Assembly: GCA_022448245.1 (NCBI GenBank)
Contig: JAKVCO010000006.1
Coordinates: forward strand, 310,001-374,000
Source: Paracoccaceae bacterium
GTDB taxonomy: Bacteria > Pseudomonadota > Alphaproteobacteria > Rhodobacterales > Rhodobacteraceae
Direction of reading: 5' to 3'
DNA length: 64,000 nucleotides
The stretch's first letter is position 1; every line of letters begins with the position of its first letter. Positions 32,118 to 40,432 of this stretch are shown here, piece after piece. Position numbers and translations under genes: made by a program. The notes beneath the pieces are model-generated. The model saw only the letters and a program-made list of their open reading frames with translations, did no database searches and was not told the origin of the DNA.

Positions 32118-34147
32118 ACGCCTGCGGCCCTAAGCGCCTCGGCAACCGCTTCATCTGCCACAGCGGCCAAGAGCCCGCCCCCCGTCTGGGGATCGTAGAG
32201 TAGCGCCCGGCGCGGATCCTCAGTTGCGTCCCCGGCTGCGTTCTCAGGGTAGAGCGTGGACCGAATGCCATCCGTTGAAAGCTGCAGAGCGCCTTCGAGA
32301 AGGGGGACTTGTTCCAGCCAAAGCTCCGCCCTTGTGCCAGAGGCCTCGCAGATCCCTTTCAGATGCCCATAGAGGCCAAAGCCCGTGACATCGGTCATGG
32401 CATGGGCGTCTTTCAGGATAGCCGCAGCTTGCGCCTGTGGCGCGGCCATCGCCTCCCACGCGTGGAACACGTCCCAGCCGCGCGCGCGGCCTTGCATTGC
32501 AGCCGCCATGAGCACGCCAGACCCGATGGGCTTTGTGAGCACAAGGGCGTCGCCCGGCTGGGCGCCTGCCAGCGTAATGGGGTCGTCCTGCAGGCGGCCT
32601 GTCACGGTGAGCCCCAGGGTAAGCTCCGACCCTTGGGTCGTGTGTCCGCCCACCAGCTTGGCGCCGGTCGCTTCCACCGCCGCGCGTAAAGCGCTCATCA
32701 ACTCACCCAGTTCGCGTGCGGCGAGCTCTGAGGACTGGCGCGGGAGAATGACCGAGGCAAGCGCAGTCTCTGGCTGGGCACCCATGGCCCAGACATCTCC
32801 CATAGCGTGGGTCACCGCGATCTGAGCCATGCGCACCGGATCGTCCACAAAGGCACGCAGGTGATCGACGGAGATAACGCGCCCGCCCTCAAGCACAGCG
32901 GCATCATCGCGCGCGCCATCCGGGCCCAGCGCATTTTTCAGCGCCCCCTGACCCACCTTCGAGCCGCAGCCAGCACAAATCATCGCGGGTGCAGAGCCCT
33001 TGGCGCGCGGAAACGGAACCTTGCTCATGTCCGGCACCGGCTGGTTGAGCTTGGTCATGAACTTGTCGTCGATATCGTCTTTGAGCTTCCACAGACGGTC
33101 AGCCGTGGTGCTAAGCCCCCATTTCTCCCCCAGGGCTGTCTTGCGGCCAAGCGAGATGAGCTTGAGGTAGTCTTTCTGCGGCACGTACGGCTTTTTCGGA
33201 CCGGAACCCGACAGCGCGTTGCGCAGATTGGCCGTGAGAAAGGGCGCCTGCCGCACGGCATAGACGCCCGATTTCGGGCGCGGCGTTTCCATGGCCGCGC
33301 AATCGCCCACGGCGAAGATGTCTTGATCGCGGCTGCGCAAGTAGCGGTCCACCGGGATGAAACCCGCGTTATCGGTGAGCCCCGTGGCCTCGAGCCACGG
33401 ATAAGGGTTCGACCCTGCCGCCCCCACAACGAGGTTGGCGGCGATCTCCTCCCCCGTTTCCAGAACGACGGCGTCCGCGCGCACCGCCGTGGGCTTCGTG
33501 TTCTCAATCAGGCGCACGCCGTGATCTGCCACTGCTGCGCGCAGGGCCGCGGAGGCGCGCGGCCCCAACGCCGCGTAGGCCGGCCCCTGATCGATAAGCG
33601 TCACCTGATGCGCACGACCGTCTTCGCGCAGCGCATGAACCATGGCCATGACCACCTCGGCGCCAGCCACGCCCGCGCCAAGGACAACGATCTCAGCCTT
33701 GCCCTCAGCGTTCGCGCGGTAGGCCTTCCACGCTTTCGCAAACAGAGACAGCGGCTTGGCCGGGAGGCCATGTTCCGCAAACCCCTCAAGCCGGGTCAGC
33801 GTGCTGGTGATGCCAACATCGATTGATGCCACATCATAGGCGATCGGGGGACGGCCCGGCACATGTACGAGCTTCTCTTCCCGATCGATGGCATTAGCCT
33901 TGCCGATCACCAGCCGAGCGCCTGCGCGGCGACACAGGCGCACCAGATCGATATCAAGCTCATCGCGGCGGTAATGCCCGGCGATATAGCCCGGCAGCAT
34001 CCCTGAGTAGGCGGCGACAGGCTCCGGGTTGATAACGGTCAACCGCCCGCCGGGCAGCGGCTTCATCGCCCATTCATGCAACACCAGCGCGTGCGTGTGC
34101 CCGCCACCGATAAATACGAGGTCCTGTGTAAAAGGGTGTTGGTCCAT
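32063..34147 (-). CDS. selD: NDH2-like FAD oxidoreductase fused to selenide, water dikinase
   Basis: This 694-residue fusion has two parts. Residues 1-360 are an FAD/NAD(P) pyridine-nucleotide oxidoreductase (GGGHTHA at 14-20, VLGAGVAGAEV, IFAVGDCAAM). Residues 385-694 are SelD, which makes selenophosphate from selenide and ATP. The SelD signature is CAGCGSK with Cys394 and Lys397, then GHTTQGSELTLG, AMTDVTGFGLYGHL and DPQTGGGLL. Fusions of this kind are known in several bacteria, and the oxidoreductase may supply reduced selenium. I chose ATG 34147, giving MDQHPFTQDLVFIGGG. The 3' end overlaps mnmH by 55 bases. Confidence 0.93.
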   Translation of the reverse strand: MDQHPFTQDLVFIGGGHTHALVLHEWAMKPLPGGRLTVINPEPVAAYSGMLPGYIAGHYRRDELDIDLVRLCRRAGARLVIGKANAIDREEKLVHVPGRPPIAYDVASIDVGITSTLTRLEGFAEHGLPAKPLSLFAKAWKAYRANAEGKAEIVVLGAGVAGAEVVMAMVHALREDGRAHQVTLIDQGPAYAALGPRASAALRAAVADHGVRLIENTKPTAVRADAVVLETGEEIAANLVVGAAGSNPYPWLEATGLTDNAGFIPVDRYLRSRDQDIFAVGDCAAMETPRPKSGVYAVRQAPFLTANLRNALSGSGPKKPYVPQKDYLKLISLGRKTALGEKWGLSTTADRLWKLKDDIDDKFMTKLNQPVPDMSKVPFPRAKGSAPAMICAGCGSKVGQGALKNALGPDGARDDAAVLEGGRVISVDHLRAFVDDPVRMAQIAVTHAMGDVWAMGAQPETALASVILPRQSSELAARELGELMSALRAAVEATGAKLVGGHTTQGSELTLGLTVTGRLQDDPITLAGAQPGDALVLTKPIGSGVLMAAAMQGRARGWDVFHAWEAMAAPQAQAAAILKDAHAMTDVTGFGLYGHLKGICEASGTRAELWLEQVPLLEGALQLSTDGIRSTLYPENAAGDATEDPRRALLYDPQTGGGLLAAVADEAVAEALRAAGVQAAVVGRVTEGSGVSII

Positions 34148-34304
34148 GGGGCGACGTATCTCCTGCGGATGCCTCGCGCACCCGGCGTTCTTCACCGCGC
34201 ATCTAGCCCAACCCTGCGGAGTTTCGCCATCACCTTCGCGTGCTTGCGCCGTGACTGGCTTTGCGTAGGCTGGCGGCCGAGACACGGCGCGGAGGAAGCC
34301 AAAC

Positions 34305-35504
34305 ATGAGACAGACCTGGCGCTGGTTCGGACCACCTGACCGTGTGAGCACGCGCGATATCGCCCAGGCAGGCGCAGAAGGCGTCGTCACAGCCTTGCAT
34401 CACTTGCCCGCAGGCGAGGTCTGGACAGCGGACGAAATCGCAAAAAGGCAACGTGAGGTAGCCACCTTCGAGGACGGCACCGCCTCTGATCTGACTTGGG
34501 ACGTCGTAGAAAGCTTGCCCGTCTCGGAGGAGATCAAGCGACAAGACGGCGATTGGCGCGCGCATCTCGATGCCTACCGCGATAGCTTGCGCGCCCTGGC
34601 AGACGCGAACGTCGAGGTCATTTGCTACAACTTCATGCCGGTACTCGATTGGACACGCACCGATCTCGCCCATCGGCGCCCGAACGGGGCGACGTGCATG
34701 CGCTTTGATCTCGCAGACTTTGCGGCCTTCGACATTCACCTCCTTGCGCGCCCGAGCGCTGCCGAAGACTACGACGAGGCCCTGCGCGCTACAGCCGCCG
34801 CGCGTCATGCGAGCATGGATGATGATGCCCGGGCAGCGCTCGCGCGGACGGTGACCATGGGTCTGCCGGGCGCTGCGGCGGGATATTCGCTCGACGACGT
34901 ACGCGCGCAGCTTGCCCTTTATTCTGAGATCGACGCCACGCGGCTTCGCGGCCACTTGATCGACTTCTTGTCAGAGGTTGTGCCCACCGCAGAAGACCTC
35001 GGCCTCAGGCTCTGCTGCCATCCTGATGACCCGCCCTTCCCGCTGATGGGCCTACCACGCGTCATATCGACGGAGAGAGACTATCAAACGGTGCTCGATG
35101 CCATCGACAGCCCCGCCAATGGTGTGACGCTGTGCTCAGGATCGCTGGGCGCGCGCCCTGACAATGATTTGCCAGACATGATGGCGCGTCTCGGCCCCAA
35201 GGTGCATTTCCTTCATCTCAGGAATGTCACGCGGGAGGGGGCGGACCTCAGGACGTCGTTCTTTGAGGATGAACATCTCGCCGGGGGGACCGATATGGTC
35301 GCGCTGCTGAAGGCCGTCGTGGCCGAAGAAGCGCGCCGCCGATCCGAGGGGCGCGCGGATGCATCGATCCCCTTCCGACCTGACCATGGCCAAGACATCG
35401 TCGACGACCAAAACCGCGAAGCGCAACCGGGCTATCCGCTTGTTGGCCGCCTTAAGGGCCTTGCCGAACTACGCGGCGCTATCGCGGCGCTGGAGCACGC
35501 ATGA
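34305..35504 (+). CDS. uxuA: D-mannonate dehydratase
   Basis: UxuA (399 residues) converts D-mannonate to 2-keto-3-deoxygluconate in hexuronate degradation. The N-terminus MRQTWRWFGPPDRVS, the VESLPVSEEIK segment, YNFMPVLDWTRTD, LCCHPDDPP and VHFLHLRNV are conserved, including His and Cys residues that hold the metal. GGAGG lies nine bases before the ATG. Its stop overlaps the start of uxuB (ATGA), so the two are coupled. Marine relatives use this route for uronates from algal polysaccharides. Confidence 0.96.
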   Translation: MRQTWRWFGPPDRVSTRDIAQAGAEGVVTALHHLPAGEVWTADEIAKRQREVATFEDGTASDLTWDVVESLPVSEEIKRQDGDWRAHLDAYRDSLRALADANVEVICYNFMPVLDWTRTDLAHRRPNGATCMRFDLADFAAFDIHLLARPSAAEDYDEALRATAAARHASMDDDARAALARTVTMGLPGAAAGYSLDDVRAQLALYSEIDATRLRGHLIDFLSEVVPTAEDLGLRLCCHPDDPPFPLMGLPRVISTERDYQTVLDAIDSPANGVTLCSGSLGARPDNDLPDMMARLGPKVHFLHLRNVTREGADLRTSFFEDEHLAGGTDMVALLKAVVAEEARRRSEGRADASIPFRPDHGQDIVDDQNREAQPGYPLVGRLKGLAELRGAIAALEHA

Positions 35505-36667
35505 GCCGGATCGTGCATCTGGGCCCGGGCGCGTTCTTCAAGGCCCACCTTGCCGCCTACACTCAGGAAGCAGGGGGGTGGGAGATTACCGGCCTCGCCC
35601 TCAGATCGCCCAAGGCACGGGATGAATTCCAAGGCACCTACACGCTGCTCGAACGCAGCGAGGCAGGCACAGAGAGGCGCGAGATTGATGTGCTGCGCGA
35701 GGTCATCCATGTGCCCTCAGCGCCAGCGGCTGCCATGGCTGCCCTCACGGATCGTGAAACGAAAGTCGTGAGCCTGACGGTGACCGAAAAGGCCTATGCA
35801 CCGGGCGCCATGACGCACCTATTGTGGGAGGCGCTCGCGGCACGTCGGGACGCAGCTGTGCCGCCCTTCACCTGCCTGTCATGCGACAACCTCCCCAGCA
35901 ACGGGCGTGTGCTGCGCCAATTGCTGATCGACGAGGCGGGTGAGGCGGGCGATTGGGTGGCAAAGGCGGTCTCCTTCCCTTCCACCATGGTCGACCGCAT
36001 CACACCTTCGCGAACCGAAGCCACCGTCGCCGAGGGTGGCCCCAATGCCGAGGAATGCGAGGCCTTCCGACAGTGGGTGATAGAAGATGACTTCCCCGAT
36101 GGGCGTCCAGATTGGCCCGCTCAATTCGTCACGGACGTGACCCCCTATGAAGAGATGAAGATACGCATGCTCAACGGGGCGCATTCGATGCTGGCCTATG
36201 CCGGACAGGTGGCGGGGCTTGAGACCGTGCGCGACGTGATGAACGATGAGGCCCTCGCAAGCCGGGTGGCGGTTCACATGGGCGCTGCTGTGGCCACGCT
36301 GGACCCGCTGCCGGGCACCGATTTCAACGCCTATGCGCGGGACCTTCTGGCCCGGTTCCGCAACCCGCATTTGGCGCATCAAACGGCTCAGATCGCGATG
36401 GATGGCTCCCAGAAGATGCCGCAGCGTATCTTCGCCCCCGCGGTGACGGCTCTGGAACGCGGGCAAGACCTTGCGCCCTTCGCCTATGCCACCGCCGCGT
36501 GGATCACATATCTGCAGCGCACTCCTGAAGTTGCCGACCCCCGAGCAGCGGAACTGCGCCCCGCGACCCTCGAGCATATTTTAGACTTGCCTGACCTCCT
36601 ACCTTCGGTGTTGCAATCGAGCGCAAGCTGGCGCGCAGCTGTCACCCGCGAGCTGGAGCAATTCTGA
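35501..36667 (+). CDS. uxuB: D-fructuronate (mannonate) reductase, mannitol dehydrogenase family
   Basis: This 388-residue NAD-dependent reductase interconverts D-fructuronate and D-mannonate, feeding UxuA. The Rossmann start HLGPGAFFKAHLAAY, the VTEKAY segment, SCDNLPSNG and the catalytic-helix region KIRMLNGAHSMLAY (Lys and His) place it in the mannitol dehydrogenase family. At 388 residues it is shorter than the roughly 480 of many family members, the shortening being at the N-terminus. The overlap with uxuA supports the fructuronate assignment over mannitol or other polyols. Confidence 0.9.
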   Translation: MSRIVHLGPGAFFKAHLAAYTQEAGGWEITGLALRSPKARDEFQGTYTLLERSEAGTERREIDVLREVIHVPSAPAAAMAALTDRETKVVSLTVTEKAYAPGAMTHLLWEALAARRDAAVPPFTCLSCDNLPSNGRVLRQLLIDEAGEAGDWVAKAVSFPSTMVDRITPSRTEATVAEGGPNAEECEAFRQWVIEDDFPDGRPDWPAQFVTDVTPYEEMKIRMLNGAHSMLAYAGQVAGLETVRDVMNDEALASRVAVHMGAAVATLDPLPGTDFNAYARDLLARFRNPHLAHQTAQIAMDGSQKMPQRIFAPAVTALERGQDLAPFAYATAAWITYLQRTPEVADPRAAELRPATLEHILDLPDLLPSVLQSSASWRAAVTRELEQF

Positions 36668-36717
36668 CTTTTCACGTGGCCCACAGACCGGATCGTGAGA
36701 GCAACAAGGTTCACGCC

Positions 36718-37641
36718 ATGGAAGACCCCGCCTTCACCTCGCCCGGACGCTTCTGGCGCGGCAACTTGCACACGCACTCGAACCTCTCGGACGGCGTCTT
36801 GCCCCCCGAGGAAGTCTGCCGCCGCTACGCCGACGAAGGCTATGATTTCTTGGCCGTCACGGATCATTTCATCGGGCTCTATGATTTCCCGATTGCCCGC
36901 ACCGAAGGGTTCCAGACCCCCACCTTCAAAACGCTGCTAGGTGCCGAATTGCACTCCGGTGCGATGGAGAACGGGGACCTTTGGCACATCGTGGCCGTGG
37001 GGCTCCCTGCGGATTTCGCCCATGGCAGCGCGCCCCATTTTGTCCCTGTTGATGGGATGGAGAGCGGCCCAGATATCGCCCGCCGTGCCCGAGAAGCAGG
37101 TGCCTTCGTGATCATCGCTCACCCCGAATGGGGCGGCTTGAGCCTTGCGGATGCGCGCAGCATTGATGCCGCGCACGCTGTCGAAATCTACAACCACTCC
37201 TGCGAGGTCGAGGCCGATCGTGGGCGCGGCCATTGGCATTTCGACCGCCTCACGGAGGAAGGCCGGCGCTTGACGCTGTGCGCCACCGACGACGCCCATT
37301 TTCGTCCCGGCGACTACTTCGGCGGCTGGCAAATGGTGAAGGCCGAGGAGAACACGCCCGAGGCCCTTCTTGCCGCGCTCAAGGCGGGGCACAGCTATGC
37401 CTCCTGCGGGCCCACCATCGAAGATGTGCGGTGGTCCAAGGGCGTCGTGGAGGTGGTCTGCAGCCCGGCCACGTCGGTGAGCGTGCAAGGCCGCGGATGG
37501 CATGTGGACTACGCCCATCTCGATGGCGGAACCGAAGTAAGCCTGCCACTTTTGAACACCGGCGACAGCCCGTGGGTCCGCCTCACCGTGGTGGGCACAG
37601 ATGGAACCCGCGCCTGGACGAACCCGGTTTGGCGATCGTGA
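36718..37641 (+). CDS. PHP-domain metal-dependent phosphoesterase
   Basis: This 307-residue protein has the PHP fold. GNLHTHSNLSDG (first metal His pair), YDFLAVTDHF, IIAHPEWGG and ATDDAHFRPGDY supply the His/Asp/Glu metal ligands. About 70 extra residues at the C-terminus (VEVVCSPATSVSV onward) form a separate beta-rich region seen in CehA/McbA-type hydrolases. The substrate is unknown; proteins of this type cleave phosphate or ester bonds of small molecules. It follows uxuB by 50 bases and may share its transcript. ATG 36718 has AAGG eight bases upstream. Confidence 0.88.
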   Translation: MEDPAFTSPGRFWRGNLHTHSNLSDGVLPPEEVCRRYADEGYDFLAVTDHFIGLYDFPIARTEGFQTPTFKTLLGAELHSGAMENGDLWHIVAVGLPADFAHGSAPHFVPVDGMESGPDIARRAREAGAFVIIAHPEWGGLSLADARSIDAAHAVEIYNHSCEVEADRGRGHWHFDRLTEEGRRLTLCATDDAHFRPGDYFGGWQMVKAEENTPEALLAALKAGHSYASCGPTIEDVRWSKGVVEVVCSPATSVSVQGRGWHVDYAHLDGGTEVSLPLLNTGDSPWVRLTVVGTDGTRAWTNPVWRS

Positions 37642-37748
37642 TACCGGGCATGGCACCCCGTCCAAGCCAGCGTTACCAGTGAGCATGACCAAGTCGACCC
37701 TATCGAATCGCGCCCATGGAGCGCCGCTGCCCGACAAAGGCTGCGCCC

Positions 37749-39056
37749 ATGGGTGAGTTTTGGTCCACGCTTCCCGGAAATCTGCGCGACCTCGTGCTTC
37801 TCGTGCTGTTGCTGGCGCCCTTGGGCCTTTCCTTGGCGCTGATCCCACGGGGCTACAGCCTTTGGCCTCTGTTGCGCGGCCTCTTCCGGCGCCATTGGGG
37901 GCTGAGCCTGGTTTTCACGGGGCTAATCGCGGTCGCGGTGGCGATGAGCGTGGGGCTGACCGCGCAGGAACGCGGGCTGCGCGAGGGCATGGCGCGCTCT
38001 GCAGACAAGTTTGACCTCATCATCGCGCCCCCCGGAAACGAGATTACGACGATGCTCGCGACGGTCTACCTCCATCCCTCGCAGATGCAGCTTCTGGGCG
38101 CCGACATATACGATCGGGTCGCGCAGCATCCGCTTGTGGCGTCCGCGACCCCCCTTGCCTTCGGGGACAGCTATGAAGGCGCGCCTGTGGTTGGCACGAC
38201 ACCGGGCTTTGTGACCCACCTTTCCGATGGCCTCGCCGCAGGGCGCGTTTTCAAGACTGAAGACGAAGCAGTCATCGGCACGGGCGTAGCGCTGGCCCTC
38301 GGGGAGGAGTTCGAGCCCGTCCATGGCACAGGCAACCATGATGAGCTTGACGAACACGGGGCAGAACTGACTGTCACTGGGATCATGCCGCCCACGGGGT
38401 CGCCTTGGGACAACGCGATCCTCGTCCCGGTCGAACAGGTGTGGGAGGTGCACGCCCTCCCCAATGGGCATCCGTTGGATTGGGGCGGCACAGTAGGACC
38501 GCCTTTTGACCCTGCGAGCTTTCCTGGCACGCCAGCCATTCTCGTGACCACGGAGTCTCTATGGGAGGCGTATTCCCTGCGAAATGAGTTCTCCACCACC
38601 GAAACGATGGCCTTCTTTCCCGGCACCGTCCTGGCCGAGCTTCATGCGATCATGGGCGATATCCGCAGTGTGATAAGCACTCTAACAATCGTGACACAGG
38701 CTCTTGTCGCCGTAAGCGTTCTGGCGGGGCTTACGATCCTCATGCGCCTTCTAGCACGTCGGGTTGCCCTGCTTCGCGCGCTGGGCGCGCCGAAGCGGTT
38801 CGCCTTCGCGCTGAGTTGGTCCTTTGCCACGCTGATGATTTGCGCAGGCGCCGCCCTGGGCCTTTTGCTGGGCGCGGCAGGCACGGCAGTCGTCTCCGAC
38901 ACGATCTCCGCACAAACGCAGATCATCGTCACTGCGCGGTTGGGCTGGGACGAATTTCAACTGGCCGCAGGCTTCACAAGTGCCGCGTCGCTCCTGTCGC
39001 TGCTACCCGCTTGGATCGCTACCACACGTCCACTGGTCGAGGACTTGCGCGCCTAG
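37749..39056 (+). CDS. FtsX/MacB-type ABC transporter permease without a neighbouring ATPase
   Basis: This 435-residue protein has an N-terminal helix pair (to about residue 75), a large extracytoplasmic domain, and three C-terminal helices (from about residue 310). This is the layout of FtsX/MacB/DevC-type mechanotransmission permeases. The periplasmic domain has the usual LHPSQMQLLGADIYDRV and GDSYEGAPVVGTT segments. ATG 37749 has AAAGG eight bases upstream. The cognate ATPase normally lies next to it, but the neighbours are a PHP phosphoesterase and a convergent gene. It overlaps that convergent gene by four bases. Confidence 0.85.
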   Translation: MGEFWSTLPGNLRDLVLLVLLLAPLGLSLALIPRGYSLWPLLRGLFRRHWGLSLVFTGLIAVAVAMSVGLTAQERGLREGMARSADKFDLIIAPPGNEITTMLATVYLHPSQMQLLGADIYDRVAQHPLVASATPLAFGDSYEGAPVVGTTPGFVTHLSDGLAAGRVFKTEDEAVIGTGVALALGEEFEPVHGTGNHDELDEHGAELTVTGIMPPTGSPWDNAILVPVEQVWEVHALPNGHPLDWGGTVGPPFDPASFPGTPAILVTTESLWEAYSLRNEFSTTETMAFFPGTVLAELHAIMGDIRSVISTLTIVTQALVAVSVLAGLTILMRLLARRVALLRALGAPKRFAFALSWSFATLMICAGAALGLLLGAAGTAVVSDTISAQTQIIVTARLGWDEFQLAAGFTSAASLLSLLPAWIATTRPLVEDLRA

Positions 39057-39673
39057 CTGTCTTCGTCTCGATGCCCAAGCCGCGTGTCGTTGCGCTGCGA
39101 CGAGGTATCCAAACGGCGCGAGGCTTTCGTCCCCGGCACCAAGAGCTCAGCCTTGCGATAATAGGCGCGCATCTCTGCCTTGTTGACCCCAATCTCCTTG
39201 CGGAATTCGCGAACAGTCATGGACTGGAAAGGCTCCGCCTCCATCGGGATGAGGTGCAGATCCTTATTGTTCATGTTGTCGACCGCGAAGCCCACGCCGA
39301 GGCGGAAGGAGGCGATGTGCTCCTCCTCAAAACGCCAGTGCTTGGGATATTCCTGCGTGGACACGCGAATGAAGAAATCGATGTACTCGTCAGTAATATC
39401 GGAAGCCGCGCCCATCGTCGCACCGATCACGAAAGCTTCGTCCTGCACATGGAGGCCACGGCCAAGCAGGACGTGGATGCAGTCGTGACGATCAAGCTCG
39501 ATAGAGCCCGGCAGGGCGTCCGGGCTTTTGGGGTTCTCGTACTTCTGGATGATCTCGGGCACGTCCTCGGCATTGGCGGCAGGCATCGTTGCCAGCACGT
39601 CGCGCAAGCTCATCTCATCGGTATCGAGCCCCGGGTTCCATTCGTCCCAGTTCAGGTCAACGCGGCGTCCCAT
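39053..39673 (-). CDS. Coq4-motif protein, last gene of the vWA/OmpA operon
   Basis: This 206-residue soluble protein was not assigned to a known family by length or overall pattern. It carries HDCIH at residues 63-67 and Glu79, an HDxxH-x11-E arrangement with the same spacing as the metal-binding motif of Coq4, a ubiquinone biosynthesis protein. The surrounding residues ELDRHDCIHVLLGRG and DEAFVIGATMG look conserved. Its start overlaps the vWA stop (TGATG), so translation is coupled. The C-terminal 45 residues are basic and probably disordered. A metal- or quinone-related role is inferred only from the motif. Confidence 0.75.
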   Translation of the reverse strand: MGRRVDLNWDEWNPGLDTDEMSLRDVLATMPAANAEDVPEIIQKYENPKSPDALPGSIELDRHDCIHVLLGRGLHVQDEAFVIGATMGAASDITDEYIDFFIRVSTQEYPKHWRFEEEHIASFRLGVGFAVDNMNNKDLHLIPMEAEPFQSMTVREFRKEIGVNKAEMRAYYRKAELLVPGTKASRRLDTSSQRNDTRLGHRDEDS

Positions 39674-40422
39674 CAGCCATCCCCTCCAAAGTCCGTGATC
39701 GCGGCGAAATCGGTGTTTTCGGCCACGGCTGCTTCCAGCGCCCCGCGCAGCGCGGCGACATTGGCGACATCGACAAAGGTACCCAGATCATCGCGCCGCA
39801 GCACGTGCCCGCCGTCGATACCGATCCCGATCGTGGTGATCTGGATAGGCGTCGTCTCAGCAAGGTCTGCCACCGCCAGATCGAGCGCGCGGCCATCGTC
39901 CGCGATACCATCAGTAGTGATGATCATGCGAAACGTTCCGAAGCCACGGACAACACTTGCCTCTTGTTCCAGCCCGGCGCGCGCCGACATCACCGCGCTG
40001 GTGAGGGGCGTGGACCCATCGCTCTGGATCGGTGCCAACGCGCGGGCAAGCCCGGAACGCGCATCTTCCACCGTGGAGAAATCCCAGACCACGCCACGGT
40101 TAAGCGCCGTTACACCCACACGATCGTTTGCGTCCATCGCATCAAGCGCTGCTACAATCGCGGTTTTCGCGTCTTCGATATCAGAGCCCATGGAGCCACT
40201 GTCATCGAGCACGATGGCCGTGATGCGCCGGTTTGGGTCAGGCGCCGCCTCGACCAGCGCAGCCTCCTGCGTAGGCCAAGCGGCGATGGCGGACCAGTTG
40301 GGCTCCACCGGTTCGCTGAAGCTGCTCACTGGCGTGGGGTCAGAGCTAGAGAACAAGATATCCTGAATGATCGCCACCGCGAGAACGCCGATAATGGCGA
40401 CGGGAAAGAGCTTCTTGAGCAT
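39673..40422 (-). CDS. Membrane-anchored von Willebrand factor A domain protein
   Basis: This 249-residue protein has one N-terminal transmembrane helix (residues 4-22) and a vWA domain that would face the periplasm. The metal-ion site DDSGSMGS begins at residue 73, giving Asp73-x-Ser75-x-Ser77. A later Thr in GVTALNRG and Asp in IITTDGIADDG complete it. vWA domains bind protein partners through a divalent metal. I chose ATG 40422 (GAGGTGG upstream) because it places the helix at the N-terminus; an upstream frame extension overlaps the previous gene. It lies ten bases after the solute-binding/OmpA gene. Confidence 0.86.
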   Translation of the reverse strand: MLKKLFPVAIIGVLAVAIIQDILFSSSDPTPVSSFSEPVEPNWSAIAAWPTQEAALVEAAPDPNRRITAIVLDDSGSMGSDIEDAKTAIVAALDAMDANDRVGVTALNRGVVWDFSTVEDARSGLARALAPIQSDGSTPLTSAVMSARAGLEQEASVVRGFGTFRMIITTDGIADDGRALDLAVADLAETTPIQITTIGIGIDGGHVLRRDDLGTFVDVANVAALRGALEAAVAENTDFAAITDFGGDG

Positions 40423-40432
40423 CAGACCCACC

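Noticed and set aside
32807-33826. Plus-strand frame of 339 codons opposite the SelD fusion
   Set aside because: The minus-strand protein has complete FAD and SelD motifs; the opposite frame has none and no ribosome site.
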